Assembly: GCA_907165065.1 (NCBI GenBank)
Contig: OU015528.1
Location: 48,475,515 to 48,539,514, forward strand
DNA length: 64,000 bases
Source: Caprimulgus europaeus
Lineage: Eukaryota; Chordata; Aves; Caprimulgiformes; Caprimulgidae
Direction of reading: 5' to 3'
Shown: in pieces, positions 24,664 through 38,300 of the stretch
Position numbering within the stretch: position 1 is the stretch's first letter
Layout: every line of letters begins with the position of its first letter
Translations under genes and position numbers: made by a program
The notes under the pieces: generated by a model
Database searches by the model: none
What the model was told of the DNA's origin: nothing
Seen by the model: the letters and a program-made list of their open reading frames with translations, nothing else

Positions 24664-27600
24664 GCCTTCCCTTGTGAGGTGCCATTTGCCAGAAAACTAG
24701 GTGTTAGACAGGGAGAAAATGTGCAGAAGGTTCTTGGGATCACCAGAATTTGTGCTGCTCTGGGCAGGAAGGACACGTAGAGCTGCCTTTGTGCATGTCC
24801 CTGCTCTGGAAATGCTCTGGGAGCCTGGGCAGAGCTGGCTTTGGGAGCTCTCCGAACAAGCCTTGGCGTTTAAAGCAGGATGGGGAAATCCCAGGACAGT
24901 GATGGCTGGGCTTCTGATAGGATCTGTGGGAGACCGTTGGGTGGGATGGCAAGGAAGAGACATGCTCCTCCAGCCACTTCCTTCTCAAAATGAAGAGGCT
25001 GGCTGTAAACAACCTCTTCTGTCTCTCAGCCATCCCTTCCCATGCTCACTCACCTCTCCTGGGAACTACATGGCTCCAGGCAGGAGCAGAGATCCTGCAG
25101 CACCATGGTCCAAGAGGTCTGAGCCCAATGGACAGATGGTCAGCTGAGCCTGGGGAAGGCATGTGGGCTGAAAGACAACAAAAGATCCCCCAGAAGCCTG
25201 GGCAGACTGGCTGCTGCTGATCCCCAAAAGCCAAGATATGAAAGCCTGGGTCTTGAACAGGAGAAGATCCAGCTTGCTGAGGGCCTCTTCTGAAACACTG
25301 CTTCTGTACCAAATCCCCACCACAGCTCCCGGGGCAACATCCAGCCATGTTGCAGTTATCCTCAAGCCTTTTGGCTGAGGAAAACTGAGGCCATCTCACT
25401 CCCATAGAAGCAGAACTTTCCCTGTCTGCCTCAGAGCTTTGCTGGGGTACAAATGGGGGAGCGTGCCTTGGCATTCAATTAGAGAAACTATGCAGTTCTT
25501 CATTCTTCCCAACCATCTGCCTGGAGGGCCCCAGCACTATTGAAAGCCCACAGCTAAGGCAGGCACAGGAAATCCACAAAGAACAAGGGAAATACACCAA
25601 AGAGCACTTCCAGTGCAGAGCATTTTTACGGTTCCAAGCAAGCCAAATCTACACTGGCATCTGGGTTTAGATTTCCATCCCAACCCCAGGTAAATGTCAT
25701 TCTTCTGGAGAATTAATCCAGATGGTAACAAATAACCCTATTTTGTGGGACTCTGTGCTATAGCTGTGCCTCCCAAGGCTCTCAGGAAAACGTACGAGTT
25801 TTCTGAGGTGCTCCCATCCATCAGCTAAGCTGCAGAGAGGAATGCCCATGGAAGGGGCAGCCTCAGGAGCTGCCAGGGCCAGGACTGTTGCAGCGGGGAA
25901 GAAGCCACCTAGAGCTGTCATCTCCAATCCCTGCTCTTGTCCTTGCTACACCTGGATCTGCTTTCAGAAAACAGCACCCCTGCCCTGGGGGCACTGGGAC
26001 CTGCTGCTCCTGCCTGGAGGGGGAACCACAGAGAAGTGGGAGGTGAGAATCCAGCTGGAAAGGGAGAGAGGTTATTGGGAATGGATGGGCCCTGTTCCCT
26101 CCCCTCCCATCCTGAGGAGGAAGGGATGAGGCTGGATGAGACATGGCACAGAGCTCCTGAGCTGTGCCCTCGGCTTTTCAGGAAGCTCCAAGACCTAGCT
26201 GTCCACAGGACCTCTGCCCAGAGCCACCCAACCAAGTCTGTTCAGCACCTTCCTCTGCCCCACACCAAATGGCTCTCTGCTCCAGCCAGTGCTTCTGCAG
26301 CCTTTCCTCCTCCACGTCCCTCCCACCAGTCACTCCCATCCAACTCTCTTTCACTATTTAGGGCATTGCTTTCTGCCCAATGTTTTTCCCTCCAAGTGCC
26401 CTACAGTGTTACCTCCTCTGTGCCCTCCACCCCAGCCAGTGACCAGCACGCCTCCACAGGAACTCTCTGCTGCTCTCCATGCACAGGGCATTAATGCAAC
26501 ATAGCCCTGTGCTTGGTTGCAACGGCTGCAGCAAACACAATTAGGAGGGATGACAGCATTTGTGTCACCTTCTGTCACTGCCCAGATATGTGTCCTAGAG
26601 TGTGGGCAGACAGACTTGGTCACAGAATTGCTTAGGAATCTCATCGGCAGCTTGCATGCTTTGCAAGGCAAACTCCCTCTGCCAGGCCGCTGTGTGAGGC
26701 TACAACAGGCGTTGAAGGCCTATAGCACAAAGCCTTCCTTCCATCTCTCAGGGGTCTCTACCCCTGCTCCTCTCAATCCTCCATCAGACCTGGATTCTTC
26801 CCAGCTGACCAGGGGCTCTCTCCCTTATCTTTATATCTGCTGAAGCTTCTAGGAGGACATGAATACTGAAGTCGCCACTCCTTTCCTTGCTTCTCTAAAA
26901 TACAAGTTTATTTTCTTCAGTAAAGAAACACCAGTGAGGAGAGGTTTACAGCCGAGGCTCAAACCTGCAAGGAAAACACTGACATTTTTCTCCTCATGCT
27001 TTGTCTGCCTCACAATTTGATAGTTTGAGTCTCCATTGTACTGGAAAAGCTACCCTCACTCTTGCCAGCATGGCCTCAATAACCTTTGGAGTGTAAAACT
27101 AATGCCTCTCACATTATACATACTCAATAGATGCACCTTAGAAGTGCACCGGCCTCCTCATTCCCTCTGCAGTACAAGTTTGCATTCAGGCCTCTCCTCT
27201 GCTGACCAGAAGGATATGAGTTATCACATTTGTGTCCAGGCACACTGGGGAGATGCGTAACAAGTCTCCTCTCTTAGCACTCGATGGATATGACCTTCTA
27301 GTTACTCTAGCACTTCCAACAGCAGTAGCAGGGTGTCTCCATGGGACTCCCTTCTCTTTGCTGCATCTCTAGTTTTGGCTTCATCAGGAATCCATATTAA
27401 TCTGCATCATGATGGATTTGAAACATAAACAGTTTTATTAGCAAATGTTTTCACACTGGCCTCTTCCCCCAGGTGCACTCTTCACCACACAGCATCCTCT
27501 CCAGGGGGAATCTGCACAGACGCGTCCCAGGGCCCAGGCTGCATGCGACTCAGTGGGTAGGGCGAAGGGCATTTGCCCTGGCAAGGTGCACGCTGGCAGG

Positions 27601-28057
27601 CAAAAGAACTGGCTGACCCAGTTGAACAGAGCAGCCTACACAGCGGAACAACCTCCAGATGAAGGTGATGACAAGACTTGATTATTGGAGGTTTCGAAAC
27701 ACAGGTTACCCAAACACCTGAAACTACATGTTAATGCAGAGTGCATAGATTCTTGGTGCTTGGGGAAAGAAATAATAAATGAATAAATCTTAAACACACC
27801 TAAAGCGCACCAGAACTGTGCCTCTGATGAAGGACTGCAGAATCTGTTAATACATGCACAGGCAATTTGCCACTCAGCAAGAAGAGCAGTAGGTTATACT
27901 TAAGGATGGCAGAAAGCAAAAGTGATGCAATGCTTGAAGTCTTCCCTTTGTTTCCCTCCTTACAGCAGGGAAACCTGAAACCAACATAAAAAGCCTTTGC
28001 AGGCTATTTGAAAAATACAAACACACACAAGATCAGGAGAGGGTTTAAAGGGCACAC

Positions 28058-28063
28058 TTTTAT
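28058..28063 (-). terminator. ZC3H7B: Poly(A) signal, likely for ZC3H7B
   Basis: The minus strand reads AAAATAAAAGTG. About 30 nt further on comes a GU-rich run (TTGTGTGTGTTTGTATTTTT, about 28009-28029). Hexamer plus GU-rich downstream element is the textbook layout, which makes it the best poly(A) site candidate in the intergenic interval. Confidence 0.55.
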
Positions 28064-31000
28064 TTTCTATTACAAAGGCTAAAAGAAGCAGGTTTGTTGT
28101 TTTTTTTATCTAAGAACAAAAACAAAAACGTTGTTAAAACATCTACATTATTATCCTGATTATCCTGATACTAGACCTTATGAAAGATACTAAGTTCTTT
28201 TTTAATAGTAAAGCGTGGTATTCTTAAATTATATTAATACAAAGACATAGTAGAGGACTCGAAATCATTACTACCCAGCTCAGAACTGCAGCATCCCCTT
28301 GTTATCTTTTCCTTTCACTTGCTAAAACTCATCCATTTTTGACATACAGTTTCATACAAGCTAAGCAGGGTATTTTTTTGGTTTTTTCCTTCCCCTGTAA
28401 AGGCCAGGTTAACTCCAATACCAGCACCACTTAAATCCCTGCCCCTACCAAAGGATTTGGGAAAAGGTTGTCAGTAAATCCTTCAGCATTTAACAAGTTG
28501 ATCTGAATCAAAGTGTCTGCTCTGCATGAGCATGTGTCTGTGGTTATTCTATAGGATGTGAGATTTTCTTCTGATGTTATAAAACTAAAACATCACTACT
28601 TTTGTTAATAACCCTCAGATTTGGTCCTGCACTGCAAAGTTTTCTTTTTCCCTCATACGAATGAAGAAAAGAGACAGTTATCACAGCGCCTTCTGAACGC
28701 ACTGAAGCAGCCCTGCAACCTGTGGTTTACCTGCTGCAGAGCTGTGGGCGCTGACTGCTATGAGTACATAATGTGCTGAAGAAAACCCTCTCAGCTTGAT
28801 AAAGCGAGCCTGGGAAGTCAAGTGTGAAGCTTCCTGCCTTTCACAATGTCCCTTGAAATAATACAAGCAAAGCCTTATAATTAAAACTTTACTCACTAGT
28901 TAGCAGTATAATACTCTTTCACTGAGATGGGACTGCAAGGACAACTTAGGGGGTTTCACAAATTTGAACAGGGAAACCCTGTCCCATCCCAGAATTTATA
29001 CCTATCTATATAAAACTCTCCCCTCTTTGTTATTTCCCTTTCCCTAACCCAAATAAAAGCCTTCATATTTAAACTGGAGATGCTGCGTTTCCTGGCCCGA
29101 GTCCTTTTCCTTTACCCTCATTTAAAAGATTCCTTCGATACCACACACATATAATATTATATAGAGCAATATATTTAATAACTGTGTATATATGCTTCAT
29201 GGGAGGGGTCACATATATACACACTAAAACAAGTCTGGTGACAAAGTACTGCAACACCACAGACCAGGTTATCATATCAGGGAAAACAAAAAGAGATACT
29301 TGGTGCGAACCCCGTGACCGTGGGCCTCCCTCACCGCACGCTCGCTCCCCTCTCCCCGCCTCGGCCCCGCTCTGTCCCTCCGAAGCCCTGCTGAGCACCT
29401 CGGCTCCCATCGCAGAGATGGGGAGAGGGGACAGCGATCCACTCTGCTACCTAAACAAGTTATTGTATGAGAAAACACGGTGCAGTGAACGCTAGAGTCA
29501 CACTATAGATGCAGATTTGTCTTAAAAATAAAAACGCATTCCAACGTTCCCCCATCCAGATTCGCTTCCTTGGTGTCTCTGTTCAAGAAAAGCAGAACAA
29601 GATAATCCAGGAGCTGACACATACCTCCTCCACCATCTCTCTCTGTTTATAAAGTTGCCCAGTTAAGCACAAGGAGCACCAGAAGGAAGTACTACCTGGG
29701 CAGCTACAGTGAAGGGCAGAGGAGAAAACACACACCTGACCACTCAAAAACTGCCATGTCTGAGGCTGTGTTGGTCACTCTCTTTCCCCACAGCACTACA
29801 GATCCCTCATCATTTCGTCCTCTTCCCAACACATGGGCAAAGATGGAAATAACCACTTCCCTCCCCTCTTCTCCCAACAGTCCCAGCCCCTTCCAGGTCA
29901 GATGTCAAGGTGCTGTACAGCCAAGAAGGGACACTCAGACCAAACCAGTGACAGCCACCCACATTTTAAAAGAGAGGAAACAAGCTCAGAGGCTCATTCA
30001 GCTTACTTAGAGCACACAGTATCTCTGGACAGACCCAAGACCAGCATGCAGTGCATTCTGCTCCTGGGCTGTAACTACCCCAGTGGAGCTCGTGCACCTA
30101 CCTGAGGGCTGGTTTAGAAAGGTGCCAGCTGCTCCCACAGCATCTCCTGCATTTCCACAACCTATCTCTCTTGAAGCTGGGAACCCCAAGGATATGGGAG
30201 CAGGGAAGGAAAAGGGAGACCCAGCAATGCCAAAGCACTGAGCAGCTCACAGCTAGATCGTATTTACCATGGATACAGCACTGACAGCCCCAAGGGCTCT
30301 GAGCTTGCTGTCCTGGGAGACTGTATGAAAAATACATCCCCTATGGAGGCTGGGAGGGAGATGTATTTGTGTTTGAGTGGATGGTGCCACCCATGCATGC
30401 AAAACTGCAGAGCGCAGCTGGACTGCAGAAGAGAGAAGAGGGAAGCTCAGGATAGGACACACGTTTACTGCTTACAGGATGAGACTGCCAGGAAGGACAA
30501 GGCTGGCATACAGAGCAGTACTCCCCCTCACCACTGCCACTATAAAAGACAAGGATCACAGCCCAGAGCTCAGCATCACTGGTTCCCCCACCGTGGTGCG
30601 CAACAGGTGGGACAGGAGCAGGCGCAGGGCTGGGTCCCACTGTGCTGTTCACGCTCCACAACGGTCCCTGCCCTGGGTTGCATTCTGGCTGCACTGCATG
30701 TCCGCAAGCTCCCTGCCCCAGCTTCAAGGAGGATGGGGCTGGATCCCCAGTGCTTGTAAGTGCCCTTCCAGCTCAATTCCCATCAGCAAAGCATCCCCCA
30801 TGCTGCTCAAACGGTGTCTTTTTAAATGGGTCCTCATCCAGTTCTTCTGGCAGTGTGGAGACAAAAGCAGCTCTAAATAACCAGTAACACACACTATTTG
30901 GAGAGCAAGAAGGGAATCCCATTACCTCCCTCCCTCCCTCTCTTCAGGACACAAGCCGACACAGAAACATGGGCTCCTTTTGGTTACAGCTTTTGCCCTG

Positions 31001-31380
31001 ACTGACACTGCTGCATGGAGTATGGTGACACAGGGTACCTCACAGTCCCCACTATACCTTCTAGATGGCTTCAGTCTTACTTCCACCAGTCACACCAGCC
31101 AAAAAACCAAACCAAAACTACCCACCCTGAATACCTGTTGCACACTGAGAAAGAAATCTAATGAGGAGTCACCAATTTACTTTCTGGGTACAGTCAGCTG
31201 AAACAGTCTGAAGTCTGCAAGCAGATTGAGGATTTTGCTGCTTTTAGCTACACTCTTTATACCAGATGGCTGTTACCCTCCTCAGCACCAGCTGATGCTT
31301 CAGGGCAACAAAGACAGTAGGAGATTAAGCCTAGGTGTTTTAAGCCAGATCTAGTGGTTTTCTTTCTTTGCACCTGAATT

Positions 31381-31602
31381 CACAGAATCACAGAATCACA
31401 GAATATTAGGGATTGAAGGGACCTCGAAAGATCATCCAGTCCAATCCCCCTGCCGGAGCAGGAACACCTAGATGAGTTCACACAGGAAAGTGTCCAGGTG
31501 GGTCTTGAATGTCTCCAGAGAAGGAGACTCCACAACCTCCCTGGGCAGCCTGTTCCAGTGCTCTGTTACCCTCACCATAAAGAAGTTCTTTCTCAAATTT
31601 AA
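31381..31602 (-). repeat. CR1 LINE 3'-end copy in the ZC3H7B 3' UTR
   Basis: It opens with CACAGAATCACAGAATCACA and continues with GGGACCTCGAAAGATCATCC, AGTCCAATCCCCCTGCC and CTCCCTGGGCAGCCTGTTCC, the diagnostic CR1 3' UTR in reverse complement. It is truncated 5', as most CR1 copies are, and holds no coding sequence. It is on the same strand as ZC3H7B, so it would be transcribed in sense within the 3' UTR. Confidence 0.93.
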
Positions 31603-32139
31603 GCAGAAAATTCCTGATTCTTCTGGTAGTAAATTCCCAGGGCAGCAGGCCAGCTGCAGCAGCCTAAGCAGGGCTTGCTCTGCAGCACTGAGAAAAGGAG
31701 CAGATGAACTTCACCTTTTCACCAGACGTCTGGCCCTTTCTCTCGGCTTTGTTCTCCAGACCTCTGCAGCCACACTAGAAATCAAAGGGCAAGGGAATGA
31801 CACAAGGAGAAATTCTCCAATATGCAGCCCAGTACAGACTGAATTCACTCCTTTGAGCGAAGGGCAGCGAAAATAAAAAGATGGAGAGGAAGGAGAATTT
31901 GGGGTAAAGAAGAGAGATAGAAGACGGATCACAAACTCAGTGAGCTGGCGTTTGCTGGCCAAGGAGAATCAAATTCACTATTTCATTCACCACTAATAAA
32001 TCATCATCTCATAATCTTAAAACGAAAGAAAAAAAAAAGTCCTCTTTGTGAGACACAGATCTTGCTCTCCCTGCTACTGCCACTCTCAGAAAACCCGCCC
32101 CATGTTTCTCCAGCCGACAGGCTCCCCCTCCAACTCCCA

Positions 32140-32332
32140 CTACACGCCGTCCCGCAATAGGAAGTTGTATTTCCCGAAGTCGTCATCCCTGGGGCAGAGC
32201 AGCATGTCCTTGCGGGCTTTGGCCAGTTTCTGCTTCAGCACCTCCCTCCGGTCCAGCCACTCCGTCAGCTCGTCCTGGCCATGGGCATAGCGACACTCCT
32301 CTCCTTCGGGGCAGGTCTTGCTCTTCTGGAAC
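32140..32332 (-). CDS. ZC3H7B: ZC3H7B last coding exon
   Basis: The acceptor ctggcag precedes (R)[18 protein letters not shown], the last CCCH finger. The exon continues with [20 protein letters not shown] and ends [12 protein letters not shown] with a TAG stop at 32140-32142. The KARKD...DFGKY block is the conserved C terminus of the ZC3H7 family. As I remember it, human has about 20 more Ala/Thr/Glu-rich residues after this point. Confidence 0.95.
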
Positions 32333-35300
32333 CTGCCAGCACAAGGAGCGTGATCAGGAGGGGGTTTTGAGCTCCCCATCTGGGATACTCAGTCGGGGCC
32401 CACCACAACATGCTACAAACTCTCTTTTCTGAGGGCCAAGTGATCCTCCTGCAAACCCACATGTGGCCGAGGAAGGCAACTCGGAGGCTGGGCATGGAAA
32501 CAGAGCAGCGAACAGAGCAACGTCTACGAGAGGATTTAGTCAACAGAGCAAAACAACGTGAGCTGGAACTGGACCAGGAGGGTTGAGGAGAAACCACCAC
32601 ACAGGAGAGGAAATGCCAGGTAACAGCCACAAGAAACAGAGCCTTCTCTCTAACAAAAAGGCATTTCTAACCATCACAAGCCTTCTGAAGACACCCCAAG
32701 GTGCTGATTCAGAGGGTGTGAGACATTGAAACCATTCAATAAAGCACCTGGGATTTCCCCCAAGCATTGGGCCAAGCAGACTGCTCAGCAGCCTGACAGC
32801 TGAGAGCATCCTTGTTACGGAGGGCACAGGTGCAGACATGAAGCTCACTGTCCTTTTCTAAAGACACGTGCTCAGGAATGTATTTTTACCATTCAGTCGT
32901 GTGGCTGAGCACCTCTGGGGTCCAACAGCAGCCTCACCATCATCCAAACTTGTCAGCTCATCCCACTCCTCCTCCTAAGCAGAAGTCCCTGGGGACTCTG
33001 TGAGAGGAGGAGGTGGTGGTGAAGCAGGAGGAGGGATGATGGAGGCCCTGGGCCTGTTGCCCCATCCCTGCAGCAGCAGCACAGGAGGGAGATGAGACAA
33101 TGGTACCTTTCACAGAGCCGGAATTCGCCCATGGGGAAGCGGTAGCTCCAGCAGCTTGAGTCACTGTCCGAGGTGAAGACCTTTTCCTTGTGCTTCTCTG
33201 ACTGGATGTGCTGCTGCCATTGCTTCTTGCTGTTGCTGTTCTTCCCACAGAGCCAGCAGTGGTAGCCCATCTAAGCAGTGCAGACAGGGCCAAGGGCCAG
33301 TCAGTGTATTAACAGTCACACCCATCACCCTTCCCCGTGCTGGCACTGCCTCTCCCCTCTCCTCCCAGAGCATCTAGAAAGCTCCACTCAGACCACGACC
33401 CCTCGCTCTTCCCTGCCATGTCACCTTTAGGGTACCATGTTGCTACTAAGGGGGAGCAGAGCAGATGCTCTGTTGATGTCTACCTAGAGCTCAAACAGGC
33501 TTAGAGAACAGGGCAGCTCAGTTCACTGACATGGTCCCCCCACCCCCACTGATGGCACTGGTGGGGTCTGACTGCAAGGTCCCCAGGTGCACAGGACTCT
33601 TCAGGAGCATATTGCCCAACACTAGCCACCACCCCTGCACTAAAGAGACATATCTGCCTCTGGTTTTTCCAGACCTCTGTGCTCCCAACCCAGCTCTTCT
33701 CCAGGCTTCTCCCTCTTTTCTGACAGGCCAGTAATGGGAACCTAAGAGAACCTAAGGTAGACCCCTACTGACTCAAGAATTAACAGAAAAGCCATTGCAG
33801 AGCCCTGCTGATCCCAGGTCAATCTCTTCCCACTTCATCTGTGCTGCCCTTGCTGGGCTGTTCCAAGATGTCCATTTAACCTACATTAGCACAGGCTCTT
33901 TTCCACAAGAGCAATACAGTCCCTGCTGGCTCACACCTGGAGCACACAAAAGGGGCAGGCTGTCAGCACTGAGGAGGAGGAGGAGTAGGAGGGATGAAGG
34001 ACAAGAGAGCAGCTGATTACCATGATGTCAGCATAGTCGGTGGGCATCTGGATCTGTTTCTCCCCTTCTCGTGAGGTGAGCGGTGTCCCCTCTCCAGGCT
34101 TCCCAGGATTGTGTTTCTTTAGCCACATATCATAGGTCTGCTGCATATCTAGTACTGCACAAAGGCGACTTGTGAAGTCACTCAGACAACCTCCCGCACC
34201 GTGCACAAACTATGAGAAAAGGACGAACGCTGGGGCAGCCCTTCCCTCCCCTCTCCTGTGCAGCAGCACCTGCCATCAGACTGAAGGCCTGTGCTCCGGA
34301 GGCCTGATGTCACCTCCCCAGATGAGAGCCCTGGGGAGAAGAACCAAATTCACATCACACCGCCTGGCATGGCATCTTCTATGAGTCAAGGGGCAGCAGC
34401 TACACAAAGTATTCAGCAGGTAGGGAAAGTGCCCCAAGTTCTCCATGGACTTCACCCTGCGAGGTGACTCTCCATCAGGCCCGATTCTGCTTGACCTCAG
34501 CAGACATTTCACTCCAGCCAGGGAGCTGAGGCAGGGGCTGGATTCAGACCCATCCCTTCCCTCCCAGCCTAAGCTTCATCCTCAGCACTCCAGAGGGAGG
34601 AGAGCCCTTAAGCAAACTGGCCACAGGAAGCACTGGGAAGGAAGACCTAATGATAGCTTGGCTCAAGTTCAAAAGCTCCCCAGAGGACAGCAGTCGATGT
34701 CTCTTGATGCTTTTGGTTTAAAACCCACTCAGAATACCAGTGGGAAGGGAAATTTTGGGTGGAAGCTTTGACTGTACATCTGCCTTTCAAAGATCTGTGT
34801 CTGAGAGAGGCTATGGAAACACAAATGTTTGCAGACACCAACACGATGCTGCAAGTGCAATGTGTTAGTGATTTACTCCTTGCTAAATGGTTAATTGAGG
34901 AATTCAGGGCAACTGGGGATAATGAATGTAAATTCCCCCAAACTGAAACAACACTGCTGTTTGCAGATTCACCTTCGTGCTTAAGCAAACACACCCAGAC
35001 TGGTCTGATGTGCTTTAAAGGCCTCAGCAAGGAAATTACTTGAACTGTAACAAATAACAGCGTTTGGCCCAGCAGAGAGAAAGACCCTCCATCCAAGCAT
35101 AAAGACTGAACAAACTCAAGGCAGACCAGAAGCACTCCAAGCTTTCCAGCATCTCTCAACAGAGCTAGGTGAGCACCTAGACGACTGGGCCTCACAGAGA
35201 GGGTTTTTTCCCAGCTTGCTGTTGGTCTGAATAAAGAAGAAGATGTTGCCAGAGAGCAGTCCAAGACATGGGCAACTTCCCCAGCTATCCCCCAAAAGGT

Positions 35301-38300
35301 AAGTTGGGAGCCTGCATAAGCAATGCCAGACAAGCTCCTCCACAAAGGTACCACCCAATGATGTTCTCGTTCAGGATCTCAAATCCACCCCTTTGAATAC
35401 AATGCCATGAGGAGCGAGTGCTGCAGCCCAGGAGCAAGAGATTTGAGCAGAAATGGGCAACAAAGCCAAGGCAGATGCTACAGGTCAAGACTGGTGCTTT
35501 GGCAGAGCTCCATACAGAGCCTGGCCTGGGACAGTACAGGCAACTGGAGGAACAGCACAGGGTGGATTCAAAGAGCTGAAGACAGGGAGGGGAGCAGTGG
35601 AGGAATGCAAGACACAGGACCAATGTGCACTAGTCCCAGAACGAGGGACTCATGATACACATGCATGTTTAAGAAAAGAGCAGCTCTGTATAGACAGACC
35701 TGCCCCATAGTGCCATCTAAGCTCGTGGTACCAGCTCTGTCCAGCTCCGTCTCTGCTGTCAAAAGTATGTCTTAATAGACCCTGCATCCACTGCCCAGAC
35801 GTCCTCTTCCCTCTCCCCAAACTCTCTGGCCCATGTTTCCCCCACTCACTTTTATTTTCCTTCATGAAGGTCCACATGTCTCTCTCCTCGGGGCTGTGGG
35901 CGAAGGAGCAGTTACCCACGTACTGGCATTTCCTCCCATTTTGCGCATGGATACACAACTGTTAAAAGACAGAGAGCAAAATTTAGCATCTGTGCAAACT
36001 CTCCTTGCTAGAGGGGAAAATGAGTTCAAAAAAACAGCCAGGGCATTAAACTGCACACAGGAGAGGTTGCAAACAGGACATTTCATACATCATTAACTCA
36101 TGCTTCTTTTTCTCAAGCTCCTGATGACAGGGAGGGTAACTTTTCCCTATAAGTACACAGGCAGCTCAGTTTAGCACCTGGACTCATCTTGTTGCTATTT
36201 CCATAGGCCACCAGGTACAGGTACGCTCAGTGCTGGCCCTGTGCAAGACAGCAGAGAGCAGCCTGAACAGACCCAACAGTGGCTCCTGCTGGTCAAGTTG
36301 CTGGTCCCCAAAGGTGACTCATTAATGCTCCAGCCATCTCCAAGTGTGTGAAGAGTGGCCTTATGGGTTCCTTAGACCACACTAGTGTGCACACAACTTT
36401 ACCTCACAGCTACCAACAGCATCATTGCCAGAGAAAATGAGAAGCATTCCAAGCACCATATTTACTGATTGTCCCTTCTCCCCAAGTCCTGCCACCAGAG
36501 GAGGACAGCAGTGTGGAGACCAGCTGGCCCGTACAAACTGGGGGGAAGGGACAATGGTGTTCCTCTGTCTGGGGCTGGGTGGGAGCTCAGGCAACACACG
36601 CACTCGTATGGGAAACTGCTTTGCTGTTCAATCTGCAGCTCACCTGCTGGCCTTGTCTCCTACTGCAGCAGCTGTAAATAACTCCTGCTCCCCCATTCTG
36701 GCTTCTAGCAACTGGCCTGCAACTGGAGAGTGCTCAAGGCCTCACGTGTGGCCTTGCGCCTGCCCACGGAGTAAGGGGCAGGGGGAGAGGAGCTTTCTCC
36801 TTTCAAGGAGGGAGGAAAGGAGAGGGAGAGAGAAGCTATCAGTGACCACATCCGGGGCTGGGGTTGGACCTTGGGTATCTGTAGTTTTCCTTATAGCATG
36901 TGGCTTTTTAGCTGAGTTATTAGTTTTGCTTTCAAAACACACTGTGAGCACGTTTCACAATCTACAGCAGCCAGCCATAGCAAAGGCAGGGACAGGCTTC
37001 TCCCAAGTGCTCCATCTCGCCTCTCACCCACATTGAGAAACCCTGACCTAAGGGGACTTAAATCTCATTTCCAAACCCTGTGCCAGCCACTTCTTGAGAT
37101 GGTGACTGCACTAACAGCAATGCCCGAAACTTGCCTATGTGTGTAGAGTGGTTTAAATGGGTGCTGCTCCTTTTCTGCTCTACCCTTTTACTGGATGTGT
37201 TTCTTGCTGCCATCTCTGCCCTTGCCTCCCACCTCAGCCGGCACGTGTCTGGCTCCCTGCCAGGTAAACAAGTGACCAGCCCTCAAAGCACTGCACTGTG
37301 GTGAGAAGGAAGGGGAAGGGGCACCTGGCTGGGCATGGGGCTTACATCATATTGCTGTGGGAAGTTGCGGATGGAAGGCAGTGGTCGGACAGACACCCAC
37401 TTCTTCTTTGCTTTGGACATCACCAGCAGGACACGACGTTCCTTTGTCCAACTGAAGAAGAGAGAATAAATCAAGAGAGGCAAAAGGAAGAGCAGAACAA
37501 CGTTTTGTTTTCCTCAAAGACCCTTAAATATTGAGAGGTGACCAGATCCTCCTGTCCAGCTTGCCCTTGCACTACCCATCTGCTCCTAGACATGCATATC
37601 TGTGACACAGAAGCCACAAGAAGGGTGTTTTAGGAGGACTTCTCCCTGTACTTATCACATATTTCTTGGGGTATCTCTTCTCCCAGGTCTCACATAGCAT
37701 CACTATGGATTGCTAAACAGCTGCATTCCACCCTTCAACATAGCCAATTCTTGTGCAATCAGATCCATGAAAAACATTTGGGAATATTTTCTGCTTGAAA
37801 GGTACAGTAGAAATGCAAGTCATTACAAGCACTGTCTTGTGAACAGCTGCCAGGAAGTATCAGTTCTTCTGCAGCTCCAGCAAATGATCACCAGGACAAT
37901 ACTGTGGGCACAACCCCCAGCTCTATTCAGCAGCTGCACGAAGAGGTGTTATCCTTCCTGTTCCAGGAAGCGATCCTCACCTGCTCACTTCCTCCAGCAA
38001 CTGCTGCTTCTGTCTCTTTTTCAACAAAGGTCTTATATTTGCAATAGGACACTGGGCTGGTATAAACCTTTCCATCCTATCCTGCCAGGCTGCCTGGGTG
38101 AGACAGACCACAGTTTCCATGACCCAATGGTGATTTCCCAGCTGACATTCCTCTTCTAGGGGGCTTATGAGAAAGATGGGGACAAACTTTTCAGTAGGGC
38201 CTGTAGCGATAGGGCAAGGGGTGATGGTTTTGAACTGAAAGACGGTAGATTCAGACTAGATAGAAGGAAGACATTTTTTATGGTGAGGGTGTTCAAATAC

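Larger units (their letters stand above)
21451..28035. other. Intergenic region between TEF and ZC3H7B
   Basis: About 6.6 kb between the beta promoter of TEF and the likely poly(A) site of ZC3H7B. It holds one CR1 scrap (23056-23117) and three CACGTG hexamers between 24397 and 24663. No reading frame resembles a known protein, and no tRNA or other structured RNA was recognised. Confidence 0.55.
28036..32139 (-). other. ZC3H7B: Probable ZC3H7B 3' UTR
   Basis: About 4.1 kb between the ZC3H7B stop codon and a well-formed poly(A) site. It contains a CR1 insertion (31381-31602) and a CpG-richer patch near 29310-29430. The length is somewhat above the human 3' UTR as I remember it, and earlier poly(A) sites may also be used. 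No coding sequence was recognised. Confidence 0.5.

Noticed and set aside
28950-29075. TATATAAAA followed by AATAAA on the plus strand, suggesting a solo LTR
   Set aside because: No terminal TG/CA, no target-site duplication and no matching partner were seen. AT-rich 3' UTR sequence explains it better.
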